From contig JALJCO010010144.1 of NCBI GenBank assembly GCA_023101725.1, positions 85,749-149,748 on the forward strand: a stretch of 64,000 nucleotides of DNA. Direction: 5' to 3'. Shown piece by piece: positions 12,195 to 23,351 of this stretch (position 1 is the first letter of the stretch; each line of letters starts with the position of its first letter). The notes under the pieces were generated by a model, which was not told the origin of the DNA, did no database searches, and saw nothing but the letters and a program-made list of their open reading frames with translations. The stretch comes from Atherinomorus stipes. Its lineage: Eukaryota; Chordata; Actinopteri; Atheriniformes; Atherinidae. Both the position numbers and the translations under genes were made by a program.

Positions 12195-12834
12195 TAGGGA
12201 TGCACGATATTGGAATTTTCGCTGATATCCAATATGCTAATACTTTATGTGGCTAATGACCGATATCGATATTAAAGTTGATATCAGTGCAAATAGCAGT
12301 TTTGTTATCCGTCTCCGACACTTTGAAAAATAAGGGTGGGAAAAAAATATTAATGCACTGAAATATTGCAATATTTTCACATGCCAATATCAAATCTATA
12401 TTAAAAAACGCAGTATCGATCTATTTTACTTACAAAATTCCGTGAAATTTTATCATTCTGTCACAAAATCTCACGATATTTCGTGAATTCTCGTGAGATT
12501 TTGTAACAGAACAATGAAATATCTCGAGATTTCATTAGTAAAATAGATCAATACTGCGTTTTTAAATGTCAATATATCAGCATATGAAAATATTGTGATT
12601 TTTAGTGTATCAATATTTTTCCCACCCCTAGTCTTTAGAAGTTTTAAAGTCTATAAAAAATAAGTTTTTGAAGAAGAAGAAGAAGAAGCAGGTTTTTTTG
12701 TCAGACTTTAGAAACAGTGGGCTGGTCGGTTAAATATCGATTAATTATTGGTGAGGTGGCCGATGTCTGACACTCAGTTTTAAGGCTGATATAGGCTGAT
12801 ACTGTTAGGGGGCTGATTATATCGTGCATCCCTA
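12195..12834. mobile_element. hAT-type MITE, 640 bp, perfect TSD
   Basis: The terminal inverted repeat is TAGGGATGCACGAT at the left and ATCGTGCATCCCTA at the right. The identical 8-bp duplication aaatatag flanks it at 12187-12194 and 12835-12842. The interior has degenerate ATCGG/GATATC-type sequence typical of such fish elements, and is itself interrupted by a palindromic element at 12331-12631. It has no coding capacity. Confidence 0.9.
12331..12631. mobile_element. Palindromic MITE, ~300 bp, nested
   Basis: The left end AGGGTGGGAAAAAAATATTA mirrors the right end, which closes with TTTTTCCCACCCC, and complementarity continues nearly to the centre (tctcgtgagatttt region). TA flanks both ends. 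Related fragments lie at 22500-22565 and 61160-61345. It inserted into the hAT MITE, making this a three-level nest. It is non-coding. Confidence 0.8.
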
Positions 12835-13139
12835 AAATATAGATTTTGAGTTTTTGTAAAAAAACAAACAAATGGAGCTATCATAGACAAATGAAAACAC
12901 CTTTTCCATGAACATGGACCAACATACCTGCAACAGGTGCAGACGTCTGATTGGACGTTGCAGAAAACACCTGATTGCAGTGATTGTCTGTTTTTAATAT
13001 TTATGTTAAACCAAAATACAAAAACAAATTCATGATTTTCATTTTTTAAAATTTATTATCACTTTTGTCAATTTCAGCTTATTTCACAGATTTTTTTCCG
13101 TCTTTAATGGGAGGATATGTAAAATTTGAAGCATGTGTG

Positions 13140-14100
13140 TCCCACAGATGGCTCAAAACGTGCACAGATTGTAATGGAAAATCTTTTCTTTCTTGTCATA
13201 ATGTTATAAAAACTCACTGGTGAAACCCCCCCCTCTCACATCTGTAACATTTAAATCCACCACAGACCATAATGCAGAGGCACCTGCTGTAAAATCCAGC
13301 AAATAAAGTTCTTTCTTCTCTCAGTCATTCAGCTTTTATTCCTCTCTGGCACAAAAACGCACCGTTATTGACACATGCACACTTTTCCTCTGCTCCCTGA
13401 GTTACATGAGTTCCACTGCATCGTGCGCAGAGTTGTGGGGGCCGCCTGGGTTCAGTCTCAGTGGGCAATGCTTCACTGCTGAGTGTGCAGCCCCTCCTGC
13501 CTCAGAGGGGGGAGGCCTCCTCAGTCGAGGTTATATCTGCTCCCATCTAATATTCATTAGCTGCTGGGAGATTTGTGACGACAAGCTGCTTTGATTGGCC
13601 AGAAATGCACTGAGGTGGTCGTGTGGTGTGCCCCCACCATGGCTCCATTTAGAGGGCATGTGTTCGGAGGCTGGGGGATGCTGTCGTCATGTAACTGATT
13701 AATAGACAGTGATCGTGTAAATTAGTTATATTGCCAATTAAAATAGTTTTCTTGTCTATCGTCTGTTTTCATTCTAACATTTTAGGGTCATTTATATTCT
13801 TATTTTATATATTTACACATTTTGCAAGAAGAACCTGCAAGTCATTCGTCATGCATGGGTTTGGAGGAGCATGTGAGCATGCCACATGTGATGATGGGTC
13901 AGACATCAGCTCACACGCTGTGTCTCTGTGTACACAGATTCACCTCAGTCACATGGCTACTTCTCAACATAAACCGAATCTTAACACGAAAGCACCTGCA
14001 GAAGAAGAAGAAGCTTGTGCTGATTTACCCCCCAGAATAAATGTTCATCAACCAGCGATGTAATGGTCCAGCTAGAAAAATCCCAGTGATTAAAAGGTCA
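13140..14100. other. No feature recognised; locally GC-richer
   Basis: Sequence at about 13380-13700 is less AT-rich and low in repeats, which could mean a conserved non-coding or unique host segment. The 62- and 110-codon frames have no domain. A short GAA run lies near 13999-14013. Confidence 0.4.
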
Positions 14101-14105
14101 AAGTA

Positions 14106-15268
14106 CGGTGGCCCGCAGGTGCAAATGCATATACAAAAACAACTGCAAGAAGAAAAGGCAACAACAGACACCAATGGTGAGAAAAGAGGCTGATTAAATC
14201 AGCTGATTTTTTTCATGACAGCCTTTTGCAAAAGGAGAAGGCCAAATGTAAAAAAAGAAAAAGGAACAAAACGAAACTTGATGCAGATTTGCTCCCTGCA
14301 GCCATGCTGCAGAAACTTCCCACCAAAAACTGGCTGCTTCCCTAGATGCCCCTACAGCATTTTCTTGTTTCAGTTGTTTTAGTTTTTGCTGTTTTTTCTT
14401 GTTGCAGTTGTTTTAGTTTTTGCTGTTTTTTCTTGTTGCAGTTGTTTTAGTTTTTGCTGTTTTTTCTTGTTGCAGTTGTTTTAGTTTTTGCTGCATTTTC
14501 TTGTTGCAGTTGTTTTAGTTTTTGCTGCCTTTTCTTGTTGCAGTTGTTTTAGTTTTTGCTGTTTTTTCTTGTTGCAGTTGTTTTAGTTTTTGCTGTTTTT
14601 TCTTGTTGCAGTTGTTTTAGTTTTTGCTGTTTTTTTCTTGTTGCAGTTGTTTTAGTTTTTGCTGTTTTTTCTTGTTGCAGTTGTTTTTGCTGCTTTTTCT
14701 TGTTGCAGTTGTTTTAGTTTTTGCTGTTTTTCCTTGTTGCAGTTGTTTTAGTTTTTGCTGCTTTTTCTTGTTGCAGTTGTTTTAGTTTTGCTGTTTTTTC
14801 TTGTTGCAGTTGTTTTAGTTTTTGCTGCATTTTCTTGTTGCAGCTGTTTTCATTTATGCCGCTTTGCCTTGTTGCAGTTGTTTTGTTTTAGTTTTTTTGC
14901 TGCATTTTCTTGTTGCAGTTGTTTTAGTTTTTGCAGTTTTTTCTTGTTGCAGTTGTTTTAGTTTTTGCTGCATTTTCTTGTTGCAGCTGTTTTCATTTAT
15001 GCCGCTTTGCCTTGATGCAGTTCGTTTAGTATTGAAGTTTTTTTCTTGTTGCAGTTGTTTTAGTTTTTGAAGTTTTTTCTTGTTGCAGTTGTTTTATGCT
15101 GCATTTTCTTGCTGCACTTTCTTGTTGCAGTTGTTTTCATTTATGCAGCTTTGCCTTGATGCAGTTGTTTTTGCAGCCTTTTCTTGTTGCAGTTGTTTTC
15201 GTTGATGCAGCGTTTTCTTCTTGCAGTTGTTTTTGTATATGAAGTGCATTTGCACCTGTGGGCCACTG
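14106..15268. mobile_element. Foldback DNA element with internal 34-bp array
   Basis: The ends are near-perfect inverted repeats: CGGTGGCCCGCAGGTGCAAA on the left, and on the right the inverse ending TTTGCACCTGTGGGCCACTG. TA flanks both sides (14104-14105 and 15269-15270). The similarity continues inward (atacaaaaacaactgcaaga and inverse). About 200 bp of unrelated sequence (14170-14345) precedes a long T-rich array. No transposase is present. It is the full-length relative of the copy at 8137-8569. TA duplication suggests a Tc1/mariner-type mobiliser, which is only an inference. Confidence 0.82.
14349..15235 (+). repeat. 34-bp minisatellite inside the foldback element
   Basis: The unit combines cttgttgcagttgttttag and tttttgctgttttt, with a period of about 33-34 bp and roughly 25 diverged copies. 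Variants replace Tgtttttt with Tgcatttt or insert catttatgc. Open frames such as 14755-14961 (repeated LLQLF and VAVV) are artefacts of the array. Confidence 0.9.
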
Positions 15269-15592
15269 TAGCAAAGTCGTGTTTATCGATGTAGCAGATT
15301 TACAGACACCCCAGCAACCCCAGACTGGACAACCTCAAACTACAGCATCAATAAAGACACAATAGGAAAGGGTTAATGGTCTAAACAATGAAGAGACAAC
15401 TGGTCCATAATGAAGACAGTTACTGAAGTCCAACTGGGAAATAATTAAGTGTAGGACTTTTTAAAAACTGATAACTTTGCAGATGAAGCCTCAGCAGTTA
15501 GAGACGGCATCTTGCCGTCTTTCAGCAGTACATTGATCAGAGGGGCAGTGTCCCATCTAATATTAGATTTGACGTCTACACGTACCTTTTGG

Positions 15593-16246
15593 CTGTGACT
15601 CCGAAGACTCAGACCTGCGGGTCCTCCTCCAACGGGCGAGCGGCGAACAAAGTTTCACACAAGGCCTCGGTGGGAACTCCATGGAACTTTTATTAAAACT
15701 CACAGTTAAGTCAGGAATGAAATATCTTCAGTTTCAGGAATCAGAGAGCAGACCGACGGGGATCCGAGCTGCAAAACGGCTTCCAGCTCCTGAGCAGTCA
15801 AACCTCGGGGGTTAGAGATGACTGACGTCACCTCGCCACACACACTCATAGCTGGACTTTCGATCGGCCTTCAGCCTCTTCTGACTCCACATCCAGACTA
15901 ACTGCAGACATCTGATTTCTTCATAACATGTTTTCGGGTCGTCTTAACCGACCGTGGAACTGTTTGTTCTGTTTATCTCCGTACCCAGATGAACTTTCTT
16001 ACCGACCTTGCTGGTGCCCCTGTCTCACTCTCCTTCAGTCTGACCTTGTTTGATCTTGACTTGAGATTGTCTAGAACAGATGTTACGCACATTGCTGGGT
16101 CTCTTGTCCAGATAATGGCCGAGACAGCTGGGGGGCGTCCCATGATGCGCTAGACTCCTCTCTGCTCTCTTTATTATCCATGTAGAGACAAATAATACGA
16201 AGAAGACCTCCGCCTGTGCTGTGGTGGCTTTGCTGTGCATGCCACA
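15593..16246 (-). repeat. Possible solo LTR
   Basis: Read on the minus strand, this segment starts near TGTGGCATGCACAGCAAAGC and ends near GAGTCACA. About 100 bases before its end it contains AATAAAAGTTCCATGGAG (a polyadenylation signal), then a GC-richer segment resembling R-U5. This layout fits an LTR retroelement or endogenous retrovirus LTR. I could not find a convincing direct duplication, no internal genes adjoin it, and boundaries are uncertain. Confidence 0.3.
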
Positions 16247-16249
16247 GCA

Positions 16250-17160
16250 GAAGAGAATGGTGCCATTTTACGGAGGAGGGAAATGTTGGAAATCTGGAAG
16301 AACTTGTTCAAACTGTTAAAGTCAAGAATACTGTCTTTTACTTCACGGGGTTGCCCCTGTCTGACGGGCGCGTGGCAGCCACCTAATATAATGAAAACAC
16401 TGGATAAGTGTGTTTAACGTGTTTTAGGTGGCATTTGGTTACATTTTTCTGTATAGAGTATTTCAGTTGTTATAAATAGAAGTATTAGGGTTTTTTTTTA
16501 GTTTTAAGTTGGAAAGTTTTCCCTTTTTTTACAACATAGAAGCTTTTATATGTTTACAGTATCAGTGTCAAGTGTTGAAGAAAATAATAACAATCAGTAG
16601 ACCTAGTAATACTTAACATTTGTTTATCAGCTTACTCTTGTGGTGTCCATAGCAGTTGTTCCTTTATTGAGCAGTTAAAACAATAATAATGTTATAGCAT
16701 AATAGTACATAAGAACAGCAGCAATAGTAATGATTGGATGGTGATGATAGTAAAATAATAATAATGATGCATTTTAATAATACAACCATAGTTGTAATAT
16801 TACTTTAGATTATCAGAAAAAAAATATAAAAGATTCCTTTGTGTAGGCTGTTTTCAGCACACATCTGTGTAAGTTGCAGAATGGAGAAACAATGATGATG
16901 ATGATGATATCAATGATATTTGTGTGTCTTCCAAACCTCAGTGTTAAATGATAACAATCACTTATCAAGTAATGTCATACATGAAGTTGAGATGATGAGA
17001 CTTTGTGGACGTAGTCCTGGACTACAGACTCACTCACCACCAGATCAGATTATACATGAAAATCAGTCACCATAATCTGATCTGATTGTTATGTTAAAAA
17101 CCAGATTATGACTTTTAATTAATAATCACCCCCAAAATTTGGTTGCAACTCTGTTTATGT
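16250..17160. other. No feature recognised
   Basis: AT-rich sequence with short ATA/GAT runs (for example the GATGAT run near 16890-16907). No coding signal. Confidence 0.5.
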
Positions 17161-17163
17161 CCC

Positions 17164-17221
17164 TGAATGAATGAATGAATGAATGAATGAATGAATGAAT
17201 GAATGGGGGGGGGGGGGGGGG
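17164..17221 (+). repeat. (TGAA)n microsatellite followed by 17-base G run
   Basis: About ten TGAA units run directly into a continuous G tract at 17205-17221. The pair produces repeated SFIH-type reading frames on the minus strand, which are not genes. Confidence 0.95.
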
Positions 17222-17680
17222 TTGTTAGCCCGGTCCACCAGCCTGACCAACGCCATGTATGAGATAAATGGCACGTTAGTCTGGGTTCCTTCCATCGTAA
17301 AGTTATTTCCACTCCGGTAAAAAATTGACCAATCACAGGCGGGAGGCGGGGCTTTACCACACATCTTTTTCGCCAATTCCGTTCTCTAACCATAAACAGT
17401 CAGAATGGGCGGCTGCAGAGGAGCGACGCTATAACGATGTGCTTTCCGATGTCTTAAATGAGCTGCACGTCCGTAAAACCGTAACAACTTGCTGCTCTGA
17501 GGACTTTCATCTGACAAAAAGACGTTCGCGTCACTTCCGTGTTTCTCTGATTGGTTCTCTCCAGTTCAATTTGTTCCCGTTAGTCCCGCCTCTCGCCTCA
17601 CTTTGGAAATCACCCTCCAACGGAGGGGCCCAGACTGACATGCTGCCGGGGGCGGTTCCTGGACCATAGAACCTCAGGGG
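17222..17680. repeat. Probable dispersed repeat fragment
   Basis: The segment is GC-richer than its surroundings and has the texture of a non-autonomous transposon remnant (caatcacaggcgggaggcgg near 17330, and a second 'ttggttctctcc' segment). No terminal repeats were resolved. A 114-codon frame across it has no known domain. Confidence 0.35.
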
Positions 17681-17699
17681 CTGAGCTCATACCCTTGTG

Positions 17700-19960
17700 A
17701 GGAATTAGGGGTTCGTAGAAATTATCGGGCTGATAACAGGAAATTATTACGTCAGTACCATATCCTGACAACTTGTCCCGATATATTCGGGGGAGCAGAT
17801 AGAATTTGTAAGCTGGTGGGGACCAAATGATTTCAACTTAATAAGGTATTTTTTAATAATTTGGGTTTTAACCTCGAAAGAAAACAGCTGCTTCCAAACC
17901 ACGTTCCCTTCTTATTTTAGACACGAGCTGCCCCCTACAATTGGAATTTTTGATTCAATATAGTTAGGTATGTATGTGTGTTATCAGTATCGGTTATCAG
18001 TATCGGCCTTTAGGAGCTGAAATTTATCGGTTATCGTATTGGTTATAAAAAAAAACTGTTATCATGCATCAGAGGAATCTGGGGGAACCTAAACCAAATA
18101 TACATATTGCAGCCAAAAACTGCAATATGTCCTGCAAAATGTATCCAATTACAAAGTGAAACGTGACAATGTAGACAAGATCTCTAAAATCAGAAGTAAT
18201 ATTAAGACAGGATGACAAATTTAATCAATAGGTAGCTTTTTTTTTCTTTTCTTTCTCTATTTTTCTCCATCATCTGTTCATCCCTTTCACTGGTTTTGTA
18301 TAATCCAAATTTTAACAACTGGACTTTAACTAACAACTGAACAGCCACGACCTGGAGGTGAACAAAACCATCAATGAATATAATAAAGCTGTTTGTTTCT
18401 ATATTTGAACTAACGCAGCATCTAGAATCAAAACATCCAACACTCATCAGAAAGCTGGAGGAAATTTTCAACAAGCAAAAAAAAGTAAGAAAATGAGCCA
18501 CAGATGCAGAAAATGTCCAACTCTAGCAGATCTGTATTTATAAATGTTCTGTATTTGAATATCTAAATAAAAATAAATGTATTTATAGTTTATTTATTGG
18601 AACCATTTATTTTTAATGTATTTTATCAGTGAAACATTTTATTAATCAGATTTCTATTTCTTAACTTTTTTCCATTTTTTTCCAAAATGCTTTTTTTCTG
18701 TAGTAAAATCTAATATTTACGTAGCTATAAAAGCCTGAATTTATTTAATGAATTATCAACCTGCTGTTGCATGTCCACTTTCATTCATTTTTTAATGTCT
18801 TTGTGACAATCTCATTATATCATGTCACATTTTTAAATAGATCTTTTTTTAATTATGGGATGATATCATGACATCATCACATCATGTCTGGGTAGATTTG
18901 GTTTAGTTACTGAAAACAAATTAGACTAAGAGAGAGATTATTTAAACCAGTACGGTGTTCCTACATGACTGGGTCCTGGACCAGTTTGGACTGGAAAAGT
19001 TTGAAGTGTAAAAAAGGTTGAGCACAGCCGAGTTTTCATACTGCAACACGCCTGTGCGTGCACACACAGACCTGCACCTCCTTGTTCTCACAGAAATTCG
19101 GGACCTTGTCGACTACACAACTGGATTTAATGCAGATGTGTATTACAGAACACGACAGGCTAACGGTTTAGCTAACAGTACAGCTAGCATAACTTTCCAT
19201 GATCATGTGCTGTCATGAATGAGCTGTCTAATGTTCATATAGTTTCAAAGACATATGGAATAACGACTTGTTTGTTTACCTGTCTCACGTTTTGTCTTGT
19301 TGCCCACTGCAGCCACCACAACTGAAGAATCGTCTCTTTTTTTTAAAAAAAAAAAACCCGTCTGATGTCCGTTTTCTGTCGGGATGCTCGAAATAATACC
19401 CACGTTCAGATTTAGCACCACGCTGTCTGCTAACACGGAGGATTCAATACGTAGACACCCCATTAGACGCTGCTGGCCGCTAGGCTGATGTGCCTGTCGG
19501 GCGGCCATCTTGGGTCAGACCACAGTTCAGACCGCTGCTGTCAGAATGAGTCGGAGGCTCCTCACATCTCAGTTTAATCACATGTAAGACAAGTAAAATA
19601 TGTAATTAAATTTCACACTAAGCACTTACATGGCTCTACCATTTCAATAACCACGGAAAACTGGGAAAAACTTTATCTGGATAACATTTATTCATTATAA
19701 CTTAACAATTTAAACTCAAATGAACAAAGTCAAACTTTATTCACTTGATTTAAACTGGATTAGTCAGTCTTTATACAAAGTTCTGATATTGGATTTCATT
19801 TATTTACCTTTTCTTCCTTTTCTCTTTGTAATACCATTACTCTTTTTTTTATTACTATGAATCCTTGTACATTCTTAACAAAGTTTAGAATAAATGAATA
19901 AATGATTCATCCAGCAATTCTTAAATAATAAGTGAATATTATTGAATGAATGAATATTCA
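17700..19960. other. AT-rich intergenic sequence with hAT-end debris
   Basis: A run at about 17980-18075 (ttatcagtatcggttatcag and similar) resembles the ends of hAT MITEs with ATCGG subterminal repeats. The remainder contains only short open frames with no domain. Confidence 0.4.
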
Positions 19961-19965
19961 CAAAC

Positions 19966-20013
19966 GTGTTGCTACACAATGGTAAACGTCACCCTGGAAC
20001 TACTTTTCAGTCA
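19966..20013 (+). repeat. Stray single unit of the 49-bp minisatellite
   Basis: It reads cgtgttgctacacaatggta followed by aacgtcaccctggaactact and ttt, matching the consensus of the array at 23352-24511 almost exactly, but it stands alone 3.3 kb upstream. Its right edge joins another dispersed repeat. Confidence 0.9.
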
Positions 20014-20131
20014 GTCATTTTCTGTACCGCTTGTCCAGTTCAGGGTCGGGGGTGTTTCTGGAGTCTATCCCAGCTATTATCAGGCGAGAGGCGGGTACAC
20101 CCTGGACAGGTCGCCAGTCTGTCGCAGGGCC
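20014..20131 (+). repeat. Terminal fragment of a widespread teleost repeat
   Basis: It contains tcattttctgtaccgcttgt, cagttcagggtcggg, tctatcccagct and accctggacaggtcgccagt, a combination I recognise as common in fish genomes. I cannot assign its class. It is non-coding. Confidence 0.6.
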
Positions 20132-20275
20132 AACAATAATGTAATTATATATAATAATTATAATTATATAATTGATATATAATTATATATTTATGATTAA
20201 ATATATAAAATGTATATATCTATATATAGATATATACTGTATATATAAATACACACACACAAGGTATATAACCAC
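20132..20275. repeat. AT-rich microsatellite
   Basis: A degenerate (TA)n / (TATATC)n tract ends in a short (CA)n run at about 20252-20262. Open frames here are trivial. Confidence 0.85.
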
Positions 20276-20279
20276 ACGA

Positions 20280-21610
20280 GATCTGGTTTATATTCCTCTG
20301 CATTTGAACAAAAGTGGAGATTCTTTGCAGGTTTGCTCCTGTCAATACATAAACAAAATGAAATATATTAGGATTGCATTTTTGGTCAGCCCATTTATCT
20401 GGAAATCGGTTGAAAATTCACCGGGTTAAACGGGTTCGAACATGAGAAATATCACTTTCCTCAACAAGCACGCATTCAATCTGACGGCAGCCTGCTCTGA
20501 CCCAACATGGCTGCTCTGTCGGCGCGTTTCAAACCCGCAGATGTGGGGTCTATCCATGTCTATGTTCACCGCTTCCACACAACTCCTGTGATTGGTCATA
20601 CCGACGTGCCCGTGTTGCATTCACTGAAGCCAGGAAATTGTGAAGCTATCAGAGGGCGGCTGTAATGTGAACTTATTCCTCATTCGGGGCTTGATGAGAA
20701 ATGTTCGGGGCCCAGGCCAGGCGACGCCACTGCTTGCCGTGTGTCTCCTACATGGCGATAGTCAGGCTGGTGCACCAGGCTGTTTCTCCCCCAACAATGA
20801 AAACTTGATAAAACAATAATGAGGATTAATTAGAATCAGAAGTGTCTGTACATGTATGACTGTACATGAGCACCAAACGATAAAGTATAGCCCACATGCA
20901 GCACGTCTTCACTCTCTCCATCTGTCTCTCCTCTTCTCTTTTCCCTCTGTTTCTTTTTGGCATCCATCACTGTCTGTGGCAATGGACTGTGAAACAAATT
21001 TCTATCACTATACATTACAAGTTAAGAAAGGGAGCTGGGAATGCGTTATATATGCCAGGTTCGATTTTTATGTAGGGTCCACAGGCTCGTCCATCATTGC
21101 TCTGCGAGGCACCCTTGTGCACCGGGCCCTGTACGAGATGTAGTCGTGGCACCGCCATCAATCATCCTGCTTGCCCGAGCCTCGTGCCCAGTATGCAGGG
21201 GGGAGGCTCCCGCCCCACAGCTCTCGCATTCCTTCATCATTTGAATTGTGCGTTTAAGCGTATGCTGGGATTTGTTTTGTTTCGTCTCTGCATGACCTCT
21301 GCAGCCTTCTCTTCCTGTGTCAGGAACGTACAGGAGCTCGGGTTTTAATGACAGGAGATGATTGGGTAATAATAGTGCCAGCCACAAGGCTAGTTTACAC
21401 CCCCCTGGCGCCACTCAGTGATACATGGGGTTTAGAGCTATTAAGAAAATATGAAGTCATTCCTTCTGTGTGAACTCTAATGCTGCCTGGAAAGGGAGGC
21501 ATCTGCACGAGACTGCTGCTTCCGTGAAGGTGGTTTCTGTGTCTGGATTCATGGCTTCTTTTACAGAAACAACCCATTGAGATCATTAAGGTCTTTCTTT
21601 CCAAGGACTT
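20280..21610. other. No feature recognised
   Basis: A mixed-composition, low-repeat region. Frames of 95-106 codons overlap each other on both strands around 20856-21414 without a domain or splice context. Confidence 0.45.
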
Positions 21611-21994
21611 CCCCAAAGGTTGGCCAGGTGGCCCCCCTGAACAAAAAGCTAGCCACCCCTGCAAAAATGATATTATTTTTCATTTATATCAGCATTTACC
21701 TACGAACAACACAGCGCAGGATGCTTTGCTTATATTTGTATGTCAAAATCTTCATAAGCTAATAAAAATAAGAAAAATATTTCTGTACAACTACCATTTT
21801 CTGCCATTGGTGTTTTGCCGTAGTCCCCCGCAGGTCTGTCACTCCTAATTAACTCGGCCTTTCTTATGCAAATTCATCCAGGAAGGCTCCACCCAGAACC
21901 GCCCCAACCAGTTTCTACTGCCCCTTTCACATCAGCACTTACTTAGCGCTCATTGGCCCAACATCACACTACCCCACTTTAGTTTGTTCACATT
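21611..21994 (+). repeat. Dispersed repeat, copy A of an inverted pair
   Basis: The sequence from ccccaaaggttggccaggtg to about tagtttgttcacat is matched, inverted, by 25522-25913, about 80-85% by eye. Shared blocks include gcaaaacaccaatggcagaa and atgaatttgcataagaaagg (minus-strand sense). It is a non-coding repeat of unknown class. The two copies face each other across 3.5 kb. Confidence 0.75.
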
Positions 21995-22340
21995 ACAACT
22001 GAGGCGTCTTCAGCTCTGGTTTCAGTGTGAGTGAGGTCGTCATAGTGCATGTTTGTGAACTCATTTGTTTGTGCACACACACAATGAACTGCTTATTACA
22101 AGGAAAAAAATCTTGGCCACTCTTAAAATAAGTACAAAAAAAGATTTTTTTCTTGCTTTTGTAATAAGCAAAAAAATCTGTGGATGGAATGAATTACATT
22201 TTTTTTATAAAGAGAGAAAAATATACTTTGGTCAGATTTGAGTTTTCGTATTGGATGTTTGCTGCAGATAATGCCTTAGAGGCCTGTTCATTTTGCCCCC
22301 TTGACTGCCATTATATGGATATACCCGGATCTATGACTAG

Positions 22341-22440
22341 GGCTGTGCGATACACGGATATGATATTGACATGAGAGAGATATGATGTTTACACATATCG
22401 TTATATTGTGAGATTAGTTGTGCAATTTTTTTCGCTTAAT
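22341..22440 (+). repeat. hAT-like MITE end fragment
   Basis: It begins TAGGGCTGTGCGATA, an end sequence of the TAGGG-type hAT MITEs seen elsewhere in the window. No right end was found. Confidence 0.4.
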
Positions 22441-22499
22441 TTTTTCATAATGACTCGGCTGCACCTCAACTGACTAAAAAAGGGGTAACTGGATTATTT

Positions 22500-22565
22500 G
22501 ATAAGGGTGGGAAATACAACAATACACTGAAATACTGCGATATTTTCATATGCCGATACTATATC
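22500..22565 (+). repeat. Truncated copy of the palindromic MITE
   Basis: The sequence ataagggtgggaaatacaac, continuing through gatattttcatatgccgata, matches the left arm of the element at 12331-12631. It stops where the next mariner fragment begins. Confidence 0.7.
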
Positions 22566-22566
22566 T

Positions 22567-22690
22567 ATACAGGGAGTGCAGAATTATTGGGCAAATGAGT
22601 ATTTTAACCACATCATCCTCTTTATGCATGTTGTCTTACTCCAAGCTGTATAGGCCCAAAGCCTACTACCAATTAAGCATATCAACCCTT
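22567..22690 (+). repeat. 5' end fragment of a Tc1/mariner-type element
   Basis: From cagggagtgcagaattattg the sequence matches, from memory of the family, the terminal region of a mariner-type transposon common in fish and amphibians. It is preceded by TA, as expected. Only about 120 bp remains and no transposase follows. Confidence 0.65.
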
Positions 22691-22759
22691 GGCCACCCTG
22701 CTATTTTTTTTAGGCGCCCCTGCTTTTTTCACTATCAAGATACTAAAAGGTAGCTTAAT

Positions 22760-22782
22760 CCCCCCCCCCCCCCCCCCCCCCC
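22760..22782 (+). repeat. 23-base C homopolymer
   Basis: Uninterrupted C run. The minus strand is therefore a G tract, able in principle to form a quadruplex. Its exact length is unreliable in most assemblies. Confidence 0.95.
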
Positions 22783-22789
22783 TCCAATA

Positions 22790-23350
22790 CAAGTAAATTT
22801 AGATAAATCCTTTGCCCTTCACAATTTGCAATGAAAGTCACCAATCAGAAACCATGAGGTGGTCGAGGAATGTTGAGTGGTGATTGGGTCAGGAAAGCTT
22901 AATTAGGCCAGATCACTGATGCTCTCCATCACCACCACCACTACCACCGTCCCCAGTCCCTCCACTATTCCCTGAGATCCCATCTACTTAATGTTCTGTG
23001 AAATCATATTCCGCTCCCTGGAGAACAAGAAGAAATCAGAACAATAAAGTGACACATTTTAAAGAGAGGCAGCACCACAGGGAGAAGCCTCAGTGACACA
23101 TTGGAGATGTGTGGCGACGGATGGCGGCATGTGTGTTGCTCACGTCGGAAACAAACAGCTTCAGAGAAGTCACCTACAAACACGATTGCACTCACTACTT
23201 TATTAAACGGAACAAAGTGCTGCTATACGGGATGTCCGAAGAGACAAAATCTTTATCTCAAAATACATTTTTATTTCTGATGGAGATAAACGATCGCAAC
23301 TGTTTGAAATGTTTAAAAATAGGAGAACAATTTCAACTGCAATTGCCCCC
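22790..23350. other. No feature recognised
   Basis: Short open frames only. One (23109-23465) runs into the adjacent minisatellite and owes its length to it. Confidence 0.45.
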
Positions 23351-23351
23351 A

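Larger units (their letters stand above)
12085..13135. mobile_element. Decayed mariner-like MITE interrupted by a hAT
   Basis: The left part (aaaaggctaaattcacaacag) and right part (gtcaatttcagcttatttca, then ccgtctttaatgggaggata) match, in the same order, the repeat at 7480-7930 and the one at 29300-29660. The 640-bp hAT at 12195-12834 sits in the middle. No transposase is visible. The outer boundaries are approximate. Confidence 0.55.

Noticed and set aside
14106..15268. A CRISPR array, because of regular 34-bp repeats
   Set aside because: Units are directly adjacent without unique spacers, lie in a eukaryotic transposon, and no cas genes occur.
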